From NCBI GenBank assembly GCA_003255065.1, contig QAOA01003275.1:94952-158951 (forward strand): a DNA stretch of 64,000 nt, read 5' to 3'. This document shows, piece after piece, positions 1-13,173 of the stretch; positions within the stretch are counted from its first letter, which is position 1, and the number at the start of each line of letters is the position of its first letter. The DNA is from Cercis canadensis (taxonomy: Eukaryota; Streptophyta; Magnoliopsida; Fabales; Fabaceae). The position numbers were made by a program, and so were the translations under genes. The notes under the pieces were generated by a model that had not been told where the DNA came from, made no database searches, and saw only the letters and a program-made list of their open reading frames with translations.

Positions 1-2640
1 CAGTGAACCATAACAAAAATGGATGAACCAAAACAGGGTCCCGTTCCACATATAGTGACTCAATAGGAAACAGTCCCGTCCCAGATACAGTGAACTATAA
101 GAAAAATATCTGACACAGATACAGGAATGAACCGAAACATGGTCCCGTTCCACATATAGTAACTCAACATGAAACAGTGCTGTCACAGATACAGTGAACT
201 AGAAGAAAAATATCCGTGTCGGAAAGAGGGATGAACTGAAATAGGATCCCCGTTCAGATATAGTGACTCACCAGGAAATAGTCCCGTGCCAGATAAAGTG
301 ATGCACAAAAAAATATCTAACTCAGAAACAGAGGTGAACCGAAACAGGGTCCCGGGGCAGATATAGTGACTCATAAGGAAACAGTCCCGTCCCAGATATA
401 GTGAACGATATGAAAAATATATGACTCAGATACAGGTATGAACCAAAACAGGGTCTAGCGGAAGATATAGTGACTTACCAGGAAACAGTCCCGTCCCAGA
501 TACTGTCAACCATAAGTAAAATATCCGACTCAAATATAGGGATGAACCGAAACAAGGTCCCGATCCACATATATGGTTTCACCAGGAAACAGTCCTGTCC
601 CAGATACAGGGAACGATAAGAAAAATATCTGAGTTAGAAACAGGGATGAACTGAAACAGGGTCCCGGAGCAGATATAGTGACTCAACAGGAAACTGTCCA
701 GTCACAGATACAGTAAACCAAAAGAAAAATATTTTACTCAGATACAGGGATGAACCGAAACCGGGTCCCAGAGGAGATATAATGGCTCACCAGGAAACAG
801 TCCCTTCCCTGATACAATGAACCGTAAGGAAAATATCCGAGTTACAAACAGGGATGAACAGAAAGAGAGTACCGTGCCAGATATAGTGACTTACTAGGAA
901 ACTGTCCCGTCTAGGATACAGTGATGCAGAAGAAAAATATCCGAGTCAGAAACATGGATGAACCGAAACAGGGTCCCGATACACATATAGTGACTCACCA
1001 GGAAACAGTCTCGTCACAGATAAAGTGAACCATAAGAACAATATCTTTCTCAGATACAGGGATGAACCGAAACAGAGTCCTGGGGCAGATATAGCAACTC
1101 ACGAGGAAACAGTCCCGTCCCAGATACAGTGAACCATAAGAAAAATATCCATGTCAGAAACAGGGATAAACCGAAACAGGGTCCCGGGGCAGATAGTGAC
1201 TTACAAGGAAACTTTCCTGTTCAAGATACAGTGACGCACAAGAAAAATATCCGAGTCAGAAACAGGGATGAACCGAAACAGGGTCCCGGGACAGATATAG
1301 TGACTCAACAGGAAATTGTCTAGTCCCACATACAGTGAACCATAAGAGAAATATCTGACTCAGATACAGGGATGAACCGAAATAAGATCCCAGGGAAGAT
1401 ATAGTGACTTACCAGGAAACAGTCCCGTCCCAAATACTGACTCAGGTACAGGTATGAACTGAAACAAGGTCGAGATCCACATTTAGTGACTCACCAAGAA
1501 ATTGTCATGTCCCAGATACAGTGAACTATAAGAAAAATATCTGAGTCAGAAACAGGGATGAATCGAAACAGGGTCCCGGGGCAGATATTGTGACTCAACA
1601 GGAAACTGTCTAGTCCCAGATACAGTAAACCAAAAGAAAAATGTTTAACTCAGATACGGTGATGAACCAAAACCGGGTCCCAGGGCAAATATAGTTACTC
1701 AGCAGGAAATAGTCCCGTCCTAGATATAGTGAACCATAATAAAAATATCCGACTCAAATACAGGGATGAACCAAAACATGGTCCCGGGGCAGATATAGTG
1801 ACTTACCAGGAAACTGTCCTTTCCAAGATACAGTGATGCACAAAAAAAATATCAGAGTCAGAAACATGGATGAACAGAAAGAGGGTCCCGGACCAGATAT
1901 AGTGACTTACCAGGAAATTGCCCCGTCCAAGATACAGTGAACCAATCCGACTCAAATACAGGGATGAATCGAAACAGGGTCCCGATCAACATATAGTTTC
2001 TCACCATGAAACAGTCCCATCCCACATACAGTAAACAATAAGAAAATTATTCGTGTCAGAAACAGGGATGAACCAAAACATGGTCCCGGGGCAGATATAG
2101 TGACTTACCAGGAAACTGTCCCGTCCACGATACAGTGATGCACAAAAAAATATCAGAGTTAGAAACATGGAAGAACAGAAAGAGGGTCCCGGACCGGATA
2201 TAGGGACTTACCAAGAAACTACCCCGTCCAAGATACAGTGAACCATAAGTAAAATATCCGACTCAGATACAGAGATGAACCGAAACAGGGCCCCGATCCA
2301 CATATAGCGACTCACAAGGAAATAGTCCTGTCCCAGATACAGTGAACAATAAGAAAATTTTTCGTGTCAGAAATAGGGATGAACCGAAACTTGGTCCCGG
2401 GGCAGATATAGTGACTTACCAGGATACTGTTCCTTCCAAGATACAATGATTAACAAAAAAATATCAGAGTCAGAAACATGGATGAACAGAAAGAGGGTCC
2501 CGGACCAGATATAGTGACTTACCAGGAAATCGTCCCGTCCAAGATATAGTGAACCAATCCGACTCAGATACAGGGATGAACCGAAACAGGGTTCCGATCA
2601 ACATATAGTTACTCACCATGCAACAGTCCCATCCCAGATA

Positions 2641-3870
2641 CAGTAAACAATAAGAAAATTATCCGTGTCAGAAACAGGGATGAACCAAAACATGGTCCCG
2701 GGGCAGATATAGTGACTCAACAGGAAACTGTCCAGTCCCAGATACAGTAAACCAAAAGAAAAATATTTGACTCAGATACGGTGATGAACCAAAACCGGGT
2801 CCCGGGGCAGATATAGTTACTCACCAGGAAACAGTCCCGTCCCAGATATAGTGAACCATAATAAAAATATCTGAATCAAATACAGGGATGAACCGAAACA
2901 GTGTCCCGATTCACATATAGTTACTCAGTAGGAAACAATCCCGTCCCAGATACAGTGAACAATAAGAAAATTATCCGTGTCAGAAATAGGGATGAACCAA
3001 AACATGGTCCCGGGACAGATATAGTGACTTACTAGGAAACTGTCCCTTCCAAGATACAGTGATGCACAAAAAAATATCAGAGTCAGAAACATTGATGAAC
3101 AGAAAGAGTGTCCCGGACCAGATATAGTGACTTACCAGGAAATTGCCCCGTCCAAGATACAGTGAACCAATCCGACTCAGATACAGGGATGAACCGAAAC
3201 AGGGTCCCAATCAACATATAGTTACTCAACATGAAACAGTCCCATCCCAGATACAGTAAACAATAAGAAAATTATCCGTGTCAGAAACAGGGATGAACCA
3301 AAACATGGTCCCGGGGCAGGACTCAACAGGAAACTGTCCAGTCCCAGATACAGTAAACCAAAAGAAAAATATTTGACTCAGATACGGTGATGAACCAAAA
3401 CCGGGTCCCAGGGCAGATATAGTTACTCACCAGGAAACAGTCCCGTCCCAGATATAGTGAACCATAATAAAAATATCCGAATCAAATACAGGGATGAACC
3501 GAAACAGTGTCCCGATTCACATATAGTTACTCAGTAGGAAACAATCCCGTCCCAGATAGAGTGAACAATAAGAAAATTATCCGTGTCAGAAACAGGGATG
3601 AACCAAAACATGGTCCCGGGGCAGATATAGTGACTTACCAAGAAACTGTCTCGTCCAAGATACAGTGATGCACAAAAAATATCAGAGTCAGAAACATGGA
3701 AGAACAGAAAGAGGGTCCCGGACCAGATATAGTGACTTACCAAGAAACTGCGCCATCCAAGATAAAGTGAACCATCAGTAAAATATCCGACTCAGATACA
3801 GGGATGAACCGAAACAGGGTCCCGATCCACATATAGTGACTCACCAGGAAATAGTCCCGTCCCAGATACA
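2641..3870 (+). repeat. Two copies of a ~0.61-kb six-monomer higher-order unit
   Basis: The series beginning CAGTAAACAATAAGAAAATT at 2641 recurs at 3254, about 613 bp later, with the same order of six variant monomers: an ACCAAAAG monomer, a GATACGGTGATGAACC monomer, a CCATAATAAAAATAT monomer, a GATTCACATATAGTTACTCA monomer and so on. The second copy lacks about 8 bp in the GGGGCAGGACTCAACAGG segment, which is why the period is below 6 x 104. A partial older relative lies near 1600-2050. This is local amplification of a multi-monomer block. The outer boundaries are approximate. Confidence 0.75.
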
Positions 3871-4863
3871 GAGAACTATAAGAAAAATATCTGAGTCAAA
3901 ACAGGGATGAACCGAAACAGTGTCCCGGGATATATATAGTGACTCAACAGGAAACTATCCCGTCCCAGATACAATAAACCAAAAGTAAAATATCTGACTC
4001 AGATACAGAGATGAACCGAAACCGGGTCCCAGGGAAGATATAGTGATTCATCAGGAAACATTCTCGTCCCAGATATAGTGAACCATAAGAAAAATATCCG
4101 ACTCAAATACAGGGATGAACCGAAACAGTGTCCCAATTCACATATAGTTACTCACCAGGAAACTGTCTCGTCCCAGATACAGTGAACAATAAGAAAATTA
4201 TTTGTGTCATAAAAAAGGATGAACCGAAATATGGTCCCGGGGCAGATATAGTGACTTACTAGGAAACTGTCCCGTCCAAGATACAATCATGCACAAGAAA
4301 AATATCAGAGTCAGAAACATGGATGAACAGAAAGAGTGTCCCGGACCAGATATAGTGAATAACCAAGAAACTGTCCCGTCCAAGATATAGTGAACCATAA
4401 GTAAAATATACGACTTAGATACAGGGATGAACCGAAACAGGGTCCCGATCCACATATAGTGACTCACCAAGAAATAGTCCCGTCCCAGATATAGTGAACC
4501 ATAAGAAAAATATCCGACTCAAATACAGGGATGAACCGAAACAGAGTCCCGGTCCACATATAGTAACTCACCAGGAAACAGTCCTGTCCCAGATAAAGTG
4601 AACTATATGAAAAATATTTGACTCAAATACAGGAATGAACCGAAACATGGTCTCGTTCCACATATAGTGACTCACCTCGAAATAGTCCTGTCCTAGATAC
4701 GTTGAACTATAAGAAAAATAATCGTGTCAGAAGAGGGATGAACTGAAACAGGATCCCGGTTCAGATATAGTGACTCACCAGGAAACAGTCCCGTGCCAGA
4801 TAAAGTGATGCACAAAAAAAATATCTAACTCAGAAACAGGGATGAACCGAAACAGGGTCCCGG

Positions 4864-4896
4864 GATACAGGGATGATCCGAAACGGGGTCTCGGGG
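4864..4896 (+). repeat. Extra ~33-bp subunit inside a monomer (copy 1)
   Basis: The third subunit of the monomer is followed by a second version of itself, starting GATACAGGGATGATCCGAAA, before the next monomer begins at 4897. The monomer is therefore about 137 bp with four subunits instead of three. The same insertion occurs at 5294 and 8392. Confidence 0.8.
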
Positions 4897-5293
4897 TAGA
4901 TATAGTGACTCACCAGGAAACAATCTCGTCCCAGATACAGTGAATCATAAGAAAAATGGATGAACCGAAACAGAGTCCCGTTCCACATATAGTGACTCGA
5001 TCGGAAACAGTCCCGTCCCAGATACAGTGAACTATAAGAAAAATATCTGACTCAGATACAGGAATGAACCAAAACATGGTCCCGTTCCACATATAGTGAC
5101 TCACCAGGAAATAGTCTTGTCCCAAAAAAAATGAACTATAAGAAAAATATCCGTGTCAGAAAGAGGGTTGAACCGAAACAGGATCCCGGTTTAGATATAG
5201 CGACTCAACAGGAAACAGTCTCGTCCCAGATAAAGTGATCCATAAAAAAATTATCTGAGTCAGAAAGAGGGATGAACCAAAACAGGGTCTCGG

Positions 5294-5326
5294 GATATAG
5301 GGATGATCCGAAACGGGGTCTCGAGG
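5294..5326 (+). repeat. Extra ~33-bp subunit inside a monomer (copy 2)
   Basis: This is the same added third subunit as at 4864, here starting GATATAGGGATGATCCGAAA and ending TCTCGAGG. The shared GATGATCC and ACGGGGTCTC bases show it descends from the same event and was spread by duplication of surrounding monomers. Confidence 0.8.
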
Positions 5327-5659
5327 CAGATATAGTGACTCACCAGGAAACAATCTCGTCCCAGATGCAGTGAACCATAAGAAAAATGGATGAAACGAAA
5401 CAGGGTCCCGTTCCACATATAGTGACTCAATAGGAAACAGTCTCATCCCAGATACAGTGAACTATAAGAAAAATATCTAACTCAGATACAGGAATGAACC
5501 GAAACATGGTCCCGTTCCACATATATTGACTCACCATGAAACAGTCCTGTCACAGATACAGTGAACTAGAAGAAAAATATCCGTGTCAGAAAGAGGGATG
5601 AACCGAACAGGATCCCGGTTCAGATATAGTGACTCACCAGGAAACAGTCCCGTGCCAGA

Positions 5660-7900
5660 TAAAGTGATGCACAAAAAATATCTGACTGAGAAACAGAGGT
5701 GAACCGAAACAGGGTCCCGGGGCAGATATAGTGACTCAATAGGAAACTGTCCAGTCCCAGATACAGTAAACCATAAGAAAAATATCTGACTCAGATAAAG
5801 AGATGAACTGAAACCGGTACTGGGGAAGATATAGTGACTCACCAGTAAACAGTCCCGTCCCAGATATAGTGAACCATAAGAAAAATATCAGACTCAAATA
5901 CAAGGAACCGAAACCGTGTCCCGATTCACATATAGTTACTCACCAAGAAACAGTCCCGTCCCAGATACAGTGAACAATTAGAAAATTATCCGTGTCAGAA
6001 AAAGGGATGAACCGAAACATGGTCCCGGGGCAGATATAGTGACTTACCAGGAAACTGTCTCGTCCAAGATACAGTGATGCATAAAAAAATATCAGAGTCA
6101 GAAACATGGATGAACAAAAAGAGTATCCCGGACCAGATATAGTGACTTACCAGGAAACTGCGCCGTCCAAGATATAGTGAACCATAAGTAAAATATCCGA
6201 CTCAGATACAGGGATGAACCGAAACAGGGTCCCGATCCACATATAGTGACTCACCAGGAAATAGTCCTGTCCCAGATACAGAAAACTATAAGAAAAATAT
6301 CTGAGTCAAAACAGGGATGAACCGAAACAGGTTCCCGGGGTAGATATAGTGACTCAACAGGAAACTATCCAGTCCCAGATACAATAAACCAAAAGAAAAA
6401 TATCTGAATCAGATAAATAGATGAACTGAAACCGGGTCCCGGGGAAGATATAGTGACTCACCAGTAAACAGTCCTGTCCCAGATATAGTGAACCATAAGA
6501 AAAATATCCGACTCAAATACAAGGAACCGAAACAGTGTCCCGATTCACATATAGTTACTCACCAGGAAACAGTGCCGTCCCAGATACAGTGAACAATAAG
6601 AAAATTATCCGTGTCAGAAAAAGGGATGAACCGAAACATGGTCCCGGGGCATATATAGTGACTTACCAGGAAACGGTCCTGTCCAAGATACGATGATGCA
6701 AAAGAAAAATATCAGAGTAAGGAACATGGATAAACAGAAAGAGTGTCCCAGACCAGATATAGTGACTTACCAAGAAACTGTCCCGTCCGAGATTCAGTGA
6801 ACCATAAGTAAAATATCCGACTCAGATACAGGGATGAACCGAAATAGGGTCCCAATCCACATATAGTGACTCACCAGGAAATAGTCCTGTCCCAGATACA
6901 GAAAACTATAAGAAAAATATCTGAGTCAAAACAGGGATGAACCGAAACAGGTTCCCGGGGTAGATATAGTGACTCAACAGGAAACTATCCAGTCCCAGAT
7001 ACAATAAACCAAAAGAAAAATATCTGAATCAGATAAATAGATGAACTGAAACCGGGTCCCGGGGAAGATATAGTGACTCACCAGTAAACAGTCCTGTCCC
7101 AGATATAGTGAACCATAAGAAAAATATCCGACTCAAATACAAGGAACCGAAACAGTGTCCCGATTCACATATAGTTACTCACCAGGAAACAGTCCCGTCC
7201 CAGATACAGTGAACAATAAGAAAATTATCCGTGTCAGAAAAAGGGATGAACCGAAACATTGTCCCGGGGCAGATATAGTGACTTACCAGGAAACGGTCCT
7301 GTCCAAGATACGATGATGAAAAAGAAAAATATCAGAGTAAGGAACATGGATAAACAGAAAGAGTGTCCCAGACCAGATATAGTGACTTACCAAGAAACTG
7401 TCCCGTCCGAGATTCAGTGAACCATAAGTAAAATATCCGACTCAGATACAGGGATGAACCGAAATAGGGTCCCAATCCACATATAGTGACTCACCAGGAA
7501 ATAGTCCTGTCCCATATACAGTGAACTATAAGAAAAATATCTGAGTCAAAACTGGGATGAACCGAAACAGGTTCCCGGGGTAGATATAGTGACTCAACAG
7601 GAAACTATCCAGTCCCAGATACATTAAACCAATAGAAAAATATCTGACTCAGATAAAGAGATGAACCGAAACCGGGTCCCGGGGAAGAAATAGTGACTCA
7701 CCAGGAAACAGTCCTGTCCCAAATATAGTGAACCATAAGAAAAATATCCGACTCAAATACAGGGATGAACCGAAACAGTGTCCCGATTCACATATAGTGA
7801 CTCACCAGTAAACAGTGTCATCCCAGATACAGTAAACAATAAGAAAAATATCCGTGTCTGCCACAGTGATAAACCGAAACCGAGTCCCGGGGCAGATATA
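5660..7900 (+). repeat. 620-bp six-monomer higher-order repeat, about 3.5 copies
   Basis: Marker GAAAACTATA occurs at 6281 and 6901, and its variant GTGAACTATA at 7521, exactly 620 bp apart. A second marker, GAACAAT[AT]AGAAAATTAT, recurs at about 5967, 6590, 7210 and 7826. The unit is six monomers minus 4 bp. One monomer is shortened (ACTCAAATACAAGGAACCG) and another is CTGAGTCAAAACAGGG. The copies at 6281-6900 and 6901-7520 are nearly identical; the copy before 5967 is more diverged. Boundaries are approximate. Confidence 0.85.
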
Positions 7901-8391
7901 GTGACTCACCAGAAAATAGTCCCGTCCCAGATAAAGTGGTCCACAAAAAAAATATCTGAATCAGAAACAGGGATGTACCGAAACAGGGTCTCGGGGCAGA
8001 TATAGTGACTCACCAGGAAACATTCTCGTCCCAGATACAGTGAACCATAAGAAAAAAGGATTAACCGAAACAGGGTCCCGGTCCACATATAGTGACTCAC
8101 CAGGAAATAGTCCCGTCCCAGATAAAGTGAAATGTATGAAAATATCTGACTCAGATACAGGAATGAACCGAAACATGGTCCCGTTCCACATATAGTGACT
8201 CACCTTGAAACAGTCCTGTCCCAGATATAGTGAACTATAAGAAAAATATCCGTGTCAGAAGAGGGATGAACCGAAACAGGATCCCGGTTCAGATATACTG
8301 ACTTGCCAGGAAACAGTCCCGTGCCAGATAAAGTGATGCACAAAAAAAATATCTGAGTCAGAAACAGGGATGAACCGAAACAGGGTCTCGG

Positions 8392-8424
8392 GATACAGGG
8401 ATGATCCGAAACGGGGTCTCGGGG
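8392..8424 (+). repeat. Extra ~33-bp subunit inside a monomer (copy 3)
   Basis: This is a third instance of the added subunit GATACAGGGATGATCCGAAA ... TCTCGGGG, about 3.1 kb from copy 2. It sits in a similar neighbourhood, preceding an ACCATAAGAAAAAGGATTAACC monomer. Confidence 0.8.
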
Positions 8425-10143
8425 CAGATATAGTAACTCACCAGGAAACAGTCTCGTCCCAGATACAGTGAACCATAAGAAAAAGGATTAACCGAAACAG
8501 GGTCCCGGTCCACATATAGTGACTCACCAGGAAACAGTCCCGTCCCAGATAAAGTGAACTATATGAAAAATATCTGACTAAGATACAGGAATGAATCGAA
8601 ACATGGTCACGTTCCACATATAGTGACTTACCATTAAACAGTCATGTCCCAGATACAGTGAACTATAAGAAAAATATCCGTATCAGAAGAGGGACGAACC
8701 GAAACAGGATCCCAGTTCAGATATAGTGACTCACCAGGAAACAGTCCCGTGCCAGATAAAGTGATGCACAAAAAAAATATTTGAGTTAAAAACAGAGATG
8801 AACTGAAACAGGGTCCCGGGGCAGATATAGTGACTCAATAGGAAACTATCTAGTCCCAGATACAGTAAACCATAAGAAAAAAATCTGTCTCAAATACAGG
8901 GATAAACCGAAACCGAGTCCCGGGGCAAATATAGTGACTCACCAGGAAACAGTCCTATCCATGATACAGTGATGGACAAGAAAAATATCCGAGTCAGAAA
9001 AATGGATGAACCGAAACAGGGTCCAGGTCCACATATAGTGACTCACCAGGAAACAGTCCCTTCCCAAATACAGTGAACTATAAGAAAAATATCTTACTTA
9101 GATATAGGGATGAACCGAAACAGGGTCCCGTTCCACATATAGTGACTCACCAGGAAACAGTCCTGTCCCGGATATAGTGATCCATAAGAAAAATATCCGA
9201 CTCAGATACAGAGATGAACCGAAACAGGATCCCGATTCACATATAGTGACTCACCAGGAAACAGTGTCTTCCCAGATATAGTGAACCATAAGTAAAATAA
9301 TTGACTCAGATACAGGGATGAACCGAAACAGGGTCCCGTTCCACATATAGTGAGTCACCAAGAAACAGTCCTGTCCCATATACAGTGAACTATAATAAAA
9401 ATATCCATGTCAGAAAAAAGGATGAACCGAAACAAGATCCCGATTCAGATATAGTGACTCACCAGGAAACAGTCCCGTCTCAGATAAAGTGATACACAAG
9501 AAAAATATCTAAGTCAGAAATAAGGATGAACCAAAACAGGGTCTCGGGGCAGATATAGTGACCTAATAGGAAACTGTCCAGTCCCAGATACGGTAAATGA
9601 TAAGAAAAATATCTAACTCAGATACAGGGATGAACCGAAATCGGGTCCCGGGGAAAATATAGTGACTCACCAGGAAACAGTCCCGTCCCAGATATAGTGA
9701 TCCATAAGAAAAATATCTGACTCAGATACAGAGATAAACCGAAATAGGGTCCCGATTCACATATGGTGACTCACCAGGAAACAATCCCGTCCCAGATACA
9801 TTGAACCATAAGGAAAATTTCCGTGTAAGAAATAGGAATGAACAAAAAAAGGGTCCCGTGTCAGATATAGTCACTTACCAAGAAACTGTCTCGTCCTAGA
9901 TACATTGATGCACAAGAAAAATATTCGAGTCAGAAACATGAATGAAACGGAACAGGGTCCCGGGGCAGATATAGTGAATCACCAGGAAACAATCCTGTCC
10001 CATATACAGTGATGAACGAGAAAAATATCCGAGTCAGAAATAGGGATGAACCGAAACAGGAAACTGTCCAGTCCCAGATATAGTGAACGATATGAAAAAT
10101 ATCTGACTCAGACACAGGGATGAACCGAAACAGGGTCCCGAGG

Positions 10144-10455
10144 CAGATATAGTGACTCACGAGGAAACAATCCCGTCCCACAAACAGTGAATCATAAGAA
10201 AAATATCTGACTCAAATACAGGAATGAACGGAAACAGGGTCCCGGGGCAGATATAGTGACTCACCAGGAAACAATCCCGTCCCACAAACAGTGAATCATA
10301 AGAAAAATATCTGACTCAGATACAGGAATGAACGGAAACAGGGTCCCGGGGCAGATATAGTGACTCACCAGGAAACAATCCCGTCCCAGAAACAGTGAAC
10401 CATAAGAAAAATATCTGACTCAGATACAGTAGTGAACCAAAACAGGGTCCCAAGG
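10144..10455 (+). repeat. Three near-identical consecutive monomers
   Basis: Monomers starting at 10144, 10248 and 10352 are each exactly 104 bp and nearly identical. They share the rarer bases AACAATCCCGTCCCA and AGGAATGAACGGAAACAGGG. This run is the clearest local proof of the 104-bp unit and indicates recent single-monomer amplification. Related monomers occur near 16040-16170. Confidence 0.9.
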
Positions 10456-12242
10456 CAGATATAGTGACGCAACAGAAAACAGTCTCGTCCCATATACAGT
10501 GAACCATAATAAAAATATCCGAGTCAAAAACATGGATGAACCGAAACAGGGTCCCGGTTCAAATATAGTGACTCACCAAGAAACAGTCCCGTCCCAGATA
10601 CAGTGATGCACAAGAAAAATATCTGAGTCAGAAACAGGGATGAACCGAAACAGGGTCCCGAGGCAGATATAGTGACTCAACAAGAAACTGTCCAGTCCCA
10701 GATACAGTAAACCATAAGAAAAATATCTGACTCAGATACAGGGATCAACCGAAACCGGGTCCCGGGGAAGATATAGTGACTAACCAGGAAATAGTCCCGT
10801 CCCAGATATAGTGATCCATAAGAAAAATATCCGACTTAGATACAGATATGAACCAAAACAGGGTCCCGATTCACATATAGTGACTCACCAGGAAACAGTC
10901 ACATCCCAGATACATTGAGCCATAAGAAAAATATCCGTGTCAGAAACAGGGATGAACTGAAAGAGGGTCCCGGGTCAGATATAGTGACTTACCAGGAAAC
11001 TGTCCCGTCCAAGATACAGTGAACTAAAAGAAAAATATCCGTGTCAGAAAGAGGGATGAACCGAAACAGGATCCCGCTTCAGATATAGTGACTCACCAGG
11101 AAACTGTCCCGTCCCAGATGAAGTGATGCACAAGAAATATATCTGAGTCAAAAACAGGGATGAACCGAAATAGGGTCCCGAGACAAATTTAGTGACTCAA
11201 TAAGAATCTTTCCAGTCCCAGATACAGTGAACCATAAGTAAAATATTTGACTCAGATACAAGGATGAACCGAAACAGGGTCCCGTTCCACATATTGTTAC
11301 TCACCAAGAAGCAGTCCTGTCTAAGATACAGTGAACTATAAGAAAAATATCCGTGACAGAAAGAGGAATGAACCGAAACAGGATCCTAGTTCAGATATAG
11401 TGAATCACCCGGAAGCAGTCTCGTCCCATATACATTGATCCATAAGAAAAATATCTGAGTCAAAAACATGGATGAATCGAAACAGGGTCCCAGTTCAGAT
11501 ATAGTGACTCACCAGGAAACAGTCCCGTCCCAGATACATTGATGCACAAGAAAAATATCTCAGTCAGAAATAAGGATGAACCAAAACAGGGTCCCGAGGC
11601 AGATATAGTGACTCAATAGGAAACTGTCCAGTCCCAGATACAGTAAACCATAAGAAAAATATCTGACTCAGATACAGGGATGAACCGAAACTGGGTCCCG
11701 GGGCAAATATAGTGACTCACCAGGAAACAATCCCATCCCAGATATAGTGATCCATAATAAAAATATTCGATTCAGATATAAAGATGAACCGAAACATGGT
11801 CCCGATTCACATATAGTGACTCACCAGGAAATAGTCCCATCCCAGATACATTGAACCATAAGAAAAATATCCGTGTCAGAAACATGGATGAACTGAAACA
11901 GGTTCCCAGATCAGATATGGTGACTCACCAGGAAACTGTCCCGTCCAAGATAAAGTTATGCACAAGAAAAATATCCGAGTAAGAAAAATTGATGAACCGA
12001 AGCAAGGTCCCGGTTCACATATAGTCACTCACCAGGAAACAGTCTCGTCCCAGATACAATGAACCATAAGAAACATATCTAACTCAGATACAGGGATGAA
12101 CCGAAACAGGGTCCCGATCCACATATAGTGACTCACCAGGAAACAGTGTCGTCCCATATACAGTGAACCATAAGTAAAATATCTGACTCAGATACAGGGA
12201 TGAACCAAAATAGGGTCTCGATTCACATATAGTTACTCACTA

Positions 12243-12866
12243 GGAAATAGTCATGTCCTAGATACAGTGAACTATAAGAAAAATATCCATGTCAGAAAGA
12301 GGGATGAACCGAAACCGGGTCCCGGGGCAGATATAGTGACTCACTAGGAAACAGTCCCATCCCAGATATAGTGATCCATAAGAAAAATATCTGACTCAGA
12401 TACAGGGATGAACCGAAATAGGGTCCCGATTCACATATAGTGACTCACCAGGAAATAGTCTTGTCCTAGATACAGTGAACTATAAGAAAAATATCCATGT
12501 CAGAAAGAGGGATGAACCGAAACCGGGTCCCGGGGCAGATATAGTGACTCACTAGGAAACAGTCCCATCCCAGATATAGTGATCCATAAGAAAAATATCT
12601 GACTCAGATACAGGGATGAACCGAAATAGGGTCCCGATTCACATATAGTGACTCACCAGGAAATAGTCTTGTCCTAGATACAGTGAACTATAAGAAAAAT
12701 ATCCATGTCAGAAAGAGGGATGAACCGAAACCGGGTCCCGGGGCAGATATAGTGACTCACTAGGAAACAGTCCCATCCCAGATATAGTGATCCATAAGAA
12801 AAATATCTGACTCAGATACAAGGATGAACCGAAACAAGGTCCCGGGGCAAATATAGTGACTCACCA
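12243..12866 (+). repeat. 208-bp dimer amplified three times
   Basis: GGAAATAGTC begins at 12243, 12451 and 12659, exactly 208 bp apart. Each unit pairs one monomer carrying CCATGTCAGAAAGAGGGATG with one carrying CAGATATAGTGATCCATAAG. The copies are nearly identical; the third fades out after about 12820. Confidence 0.9.
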
Positions 12867-13173
12867 GAAGACAGTCTCATCCCAGATATAGTGATCCATA
12901 AGAAAAATATCCGATTCAGATACATAGATGAACTGAAACAGGGTCCCAGGTCAGATATAGTGACTTACCAGGAAACTATCCCGTCCAAGATACAGTGATG
13001 CACAAGAAAAATATCCGAGTCAGAAAAATGGATGAACCGAAACAGGGTCCCGATCCACATATAGTGACTCACCAGGAAAAAGTCCCGTCCCAGATACAGT
13101 GAACTATAAGAAAAATATCTGACTTAGATACAGGGATGAACCGAAATAGGGTCCCGTTCCACATATAGTGACT

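Larger units (their letters stand above)
1..13173 (+). repeat. 104-bp satellite array, block A
   Basis: About 126 head-to-tail monomers of 104 bp fill this stretch; the window opens inside a monomer. Exact 104-bp spacing is visible where CAGATATAG starts at 10144, 10248 and 10352. Each monomer has three related units beginning CAGATATAGTGACTCACCAG, CAGATACAGTGAACCATAAG and CAGATACAGGGATGAACCGA (35, 34 and 35 bp). Two leading-motif variants, CAGATATAG and CACATATAG, are interspersed, the latter following GGTCCCGATC, GGTCCCGATT or GGTCCCGTTC. Small deletions occur in places, for example near 1434 and 10060. No gene, RNA or promoter was recognised. The short open frames on both strands arise from the repeat itself. 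The block ends at the TGACT duplication (13169-13173) of the first solo LTR. Any centromeric or heterochromatic role is inference. Confidence 0.97.
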
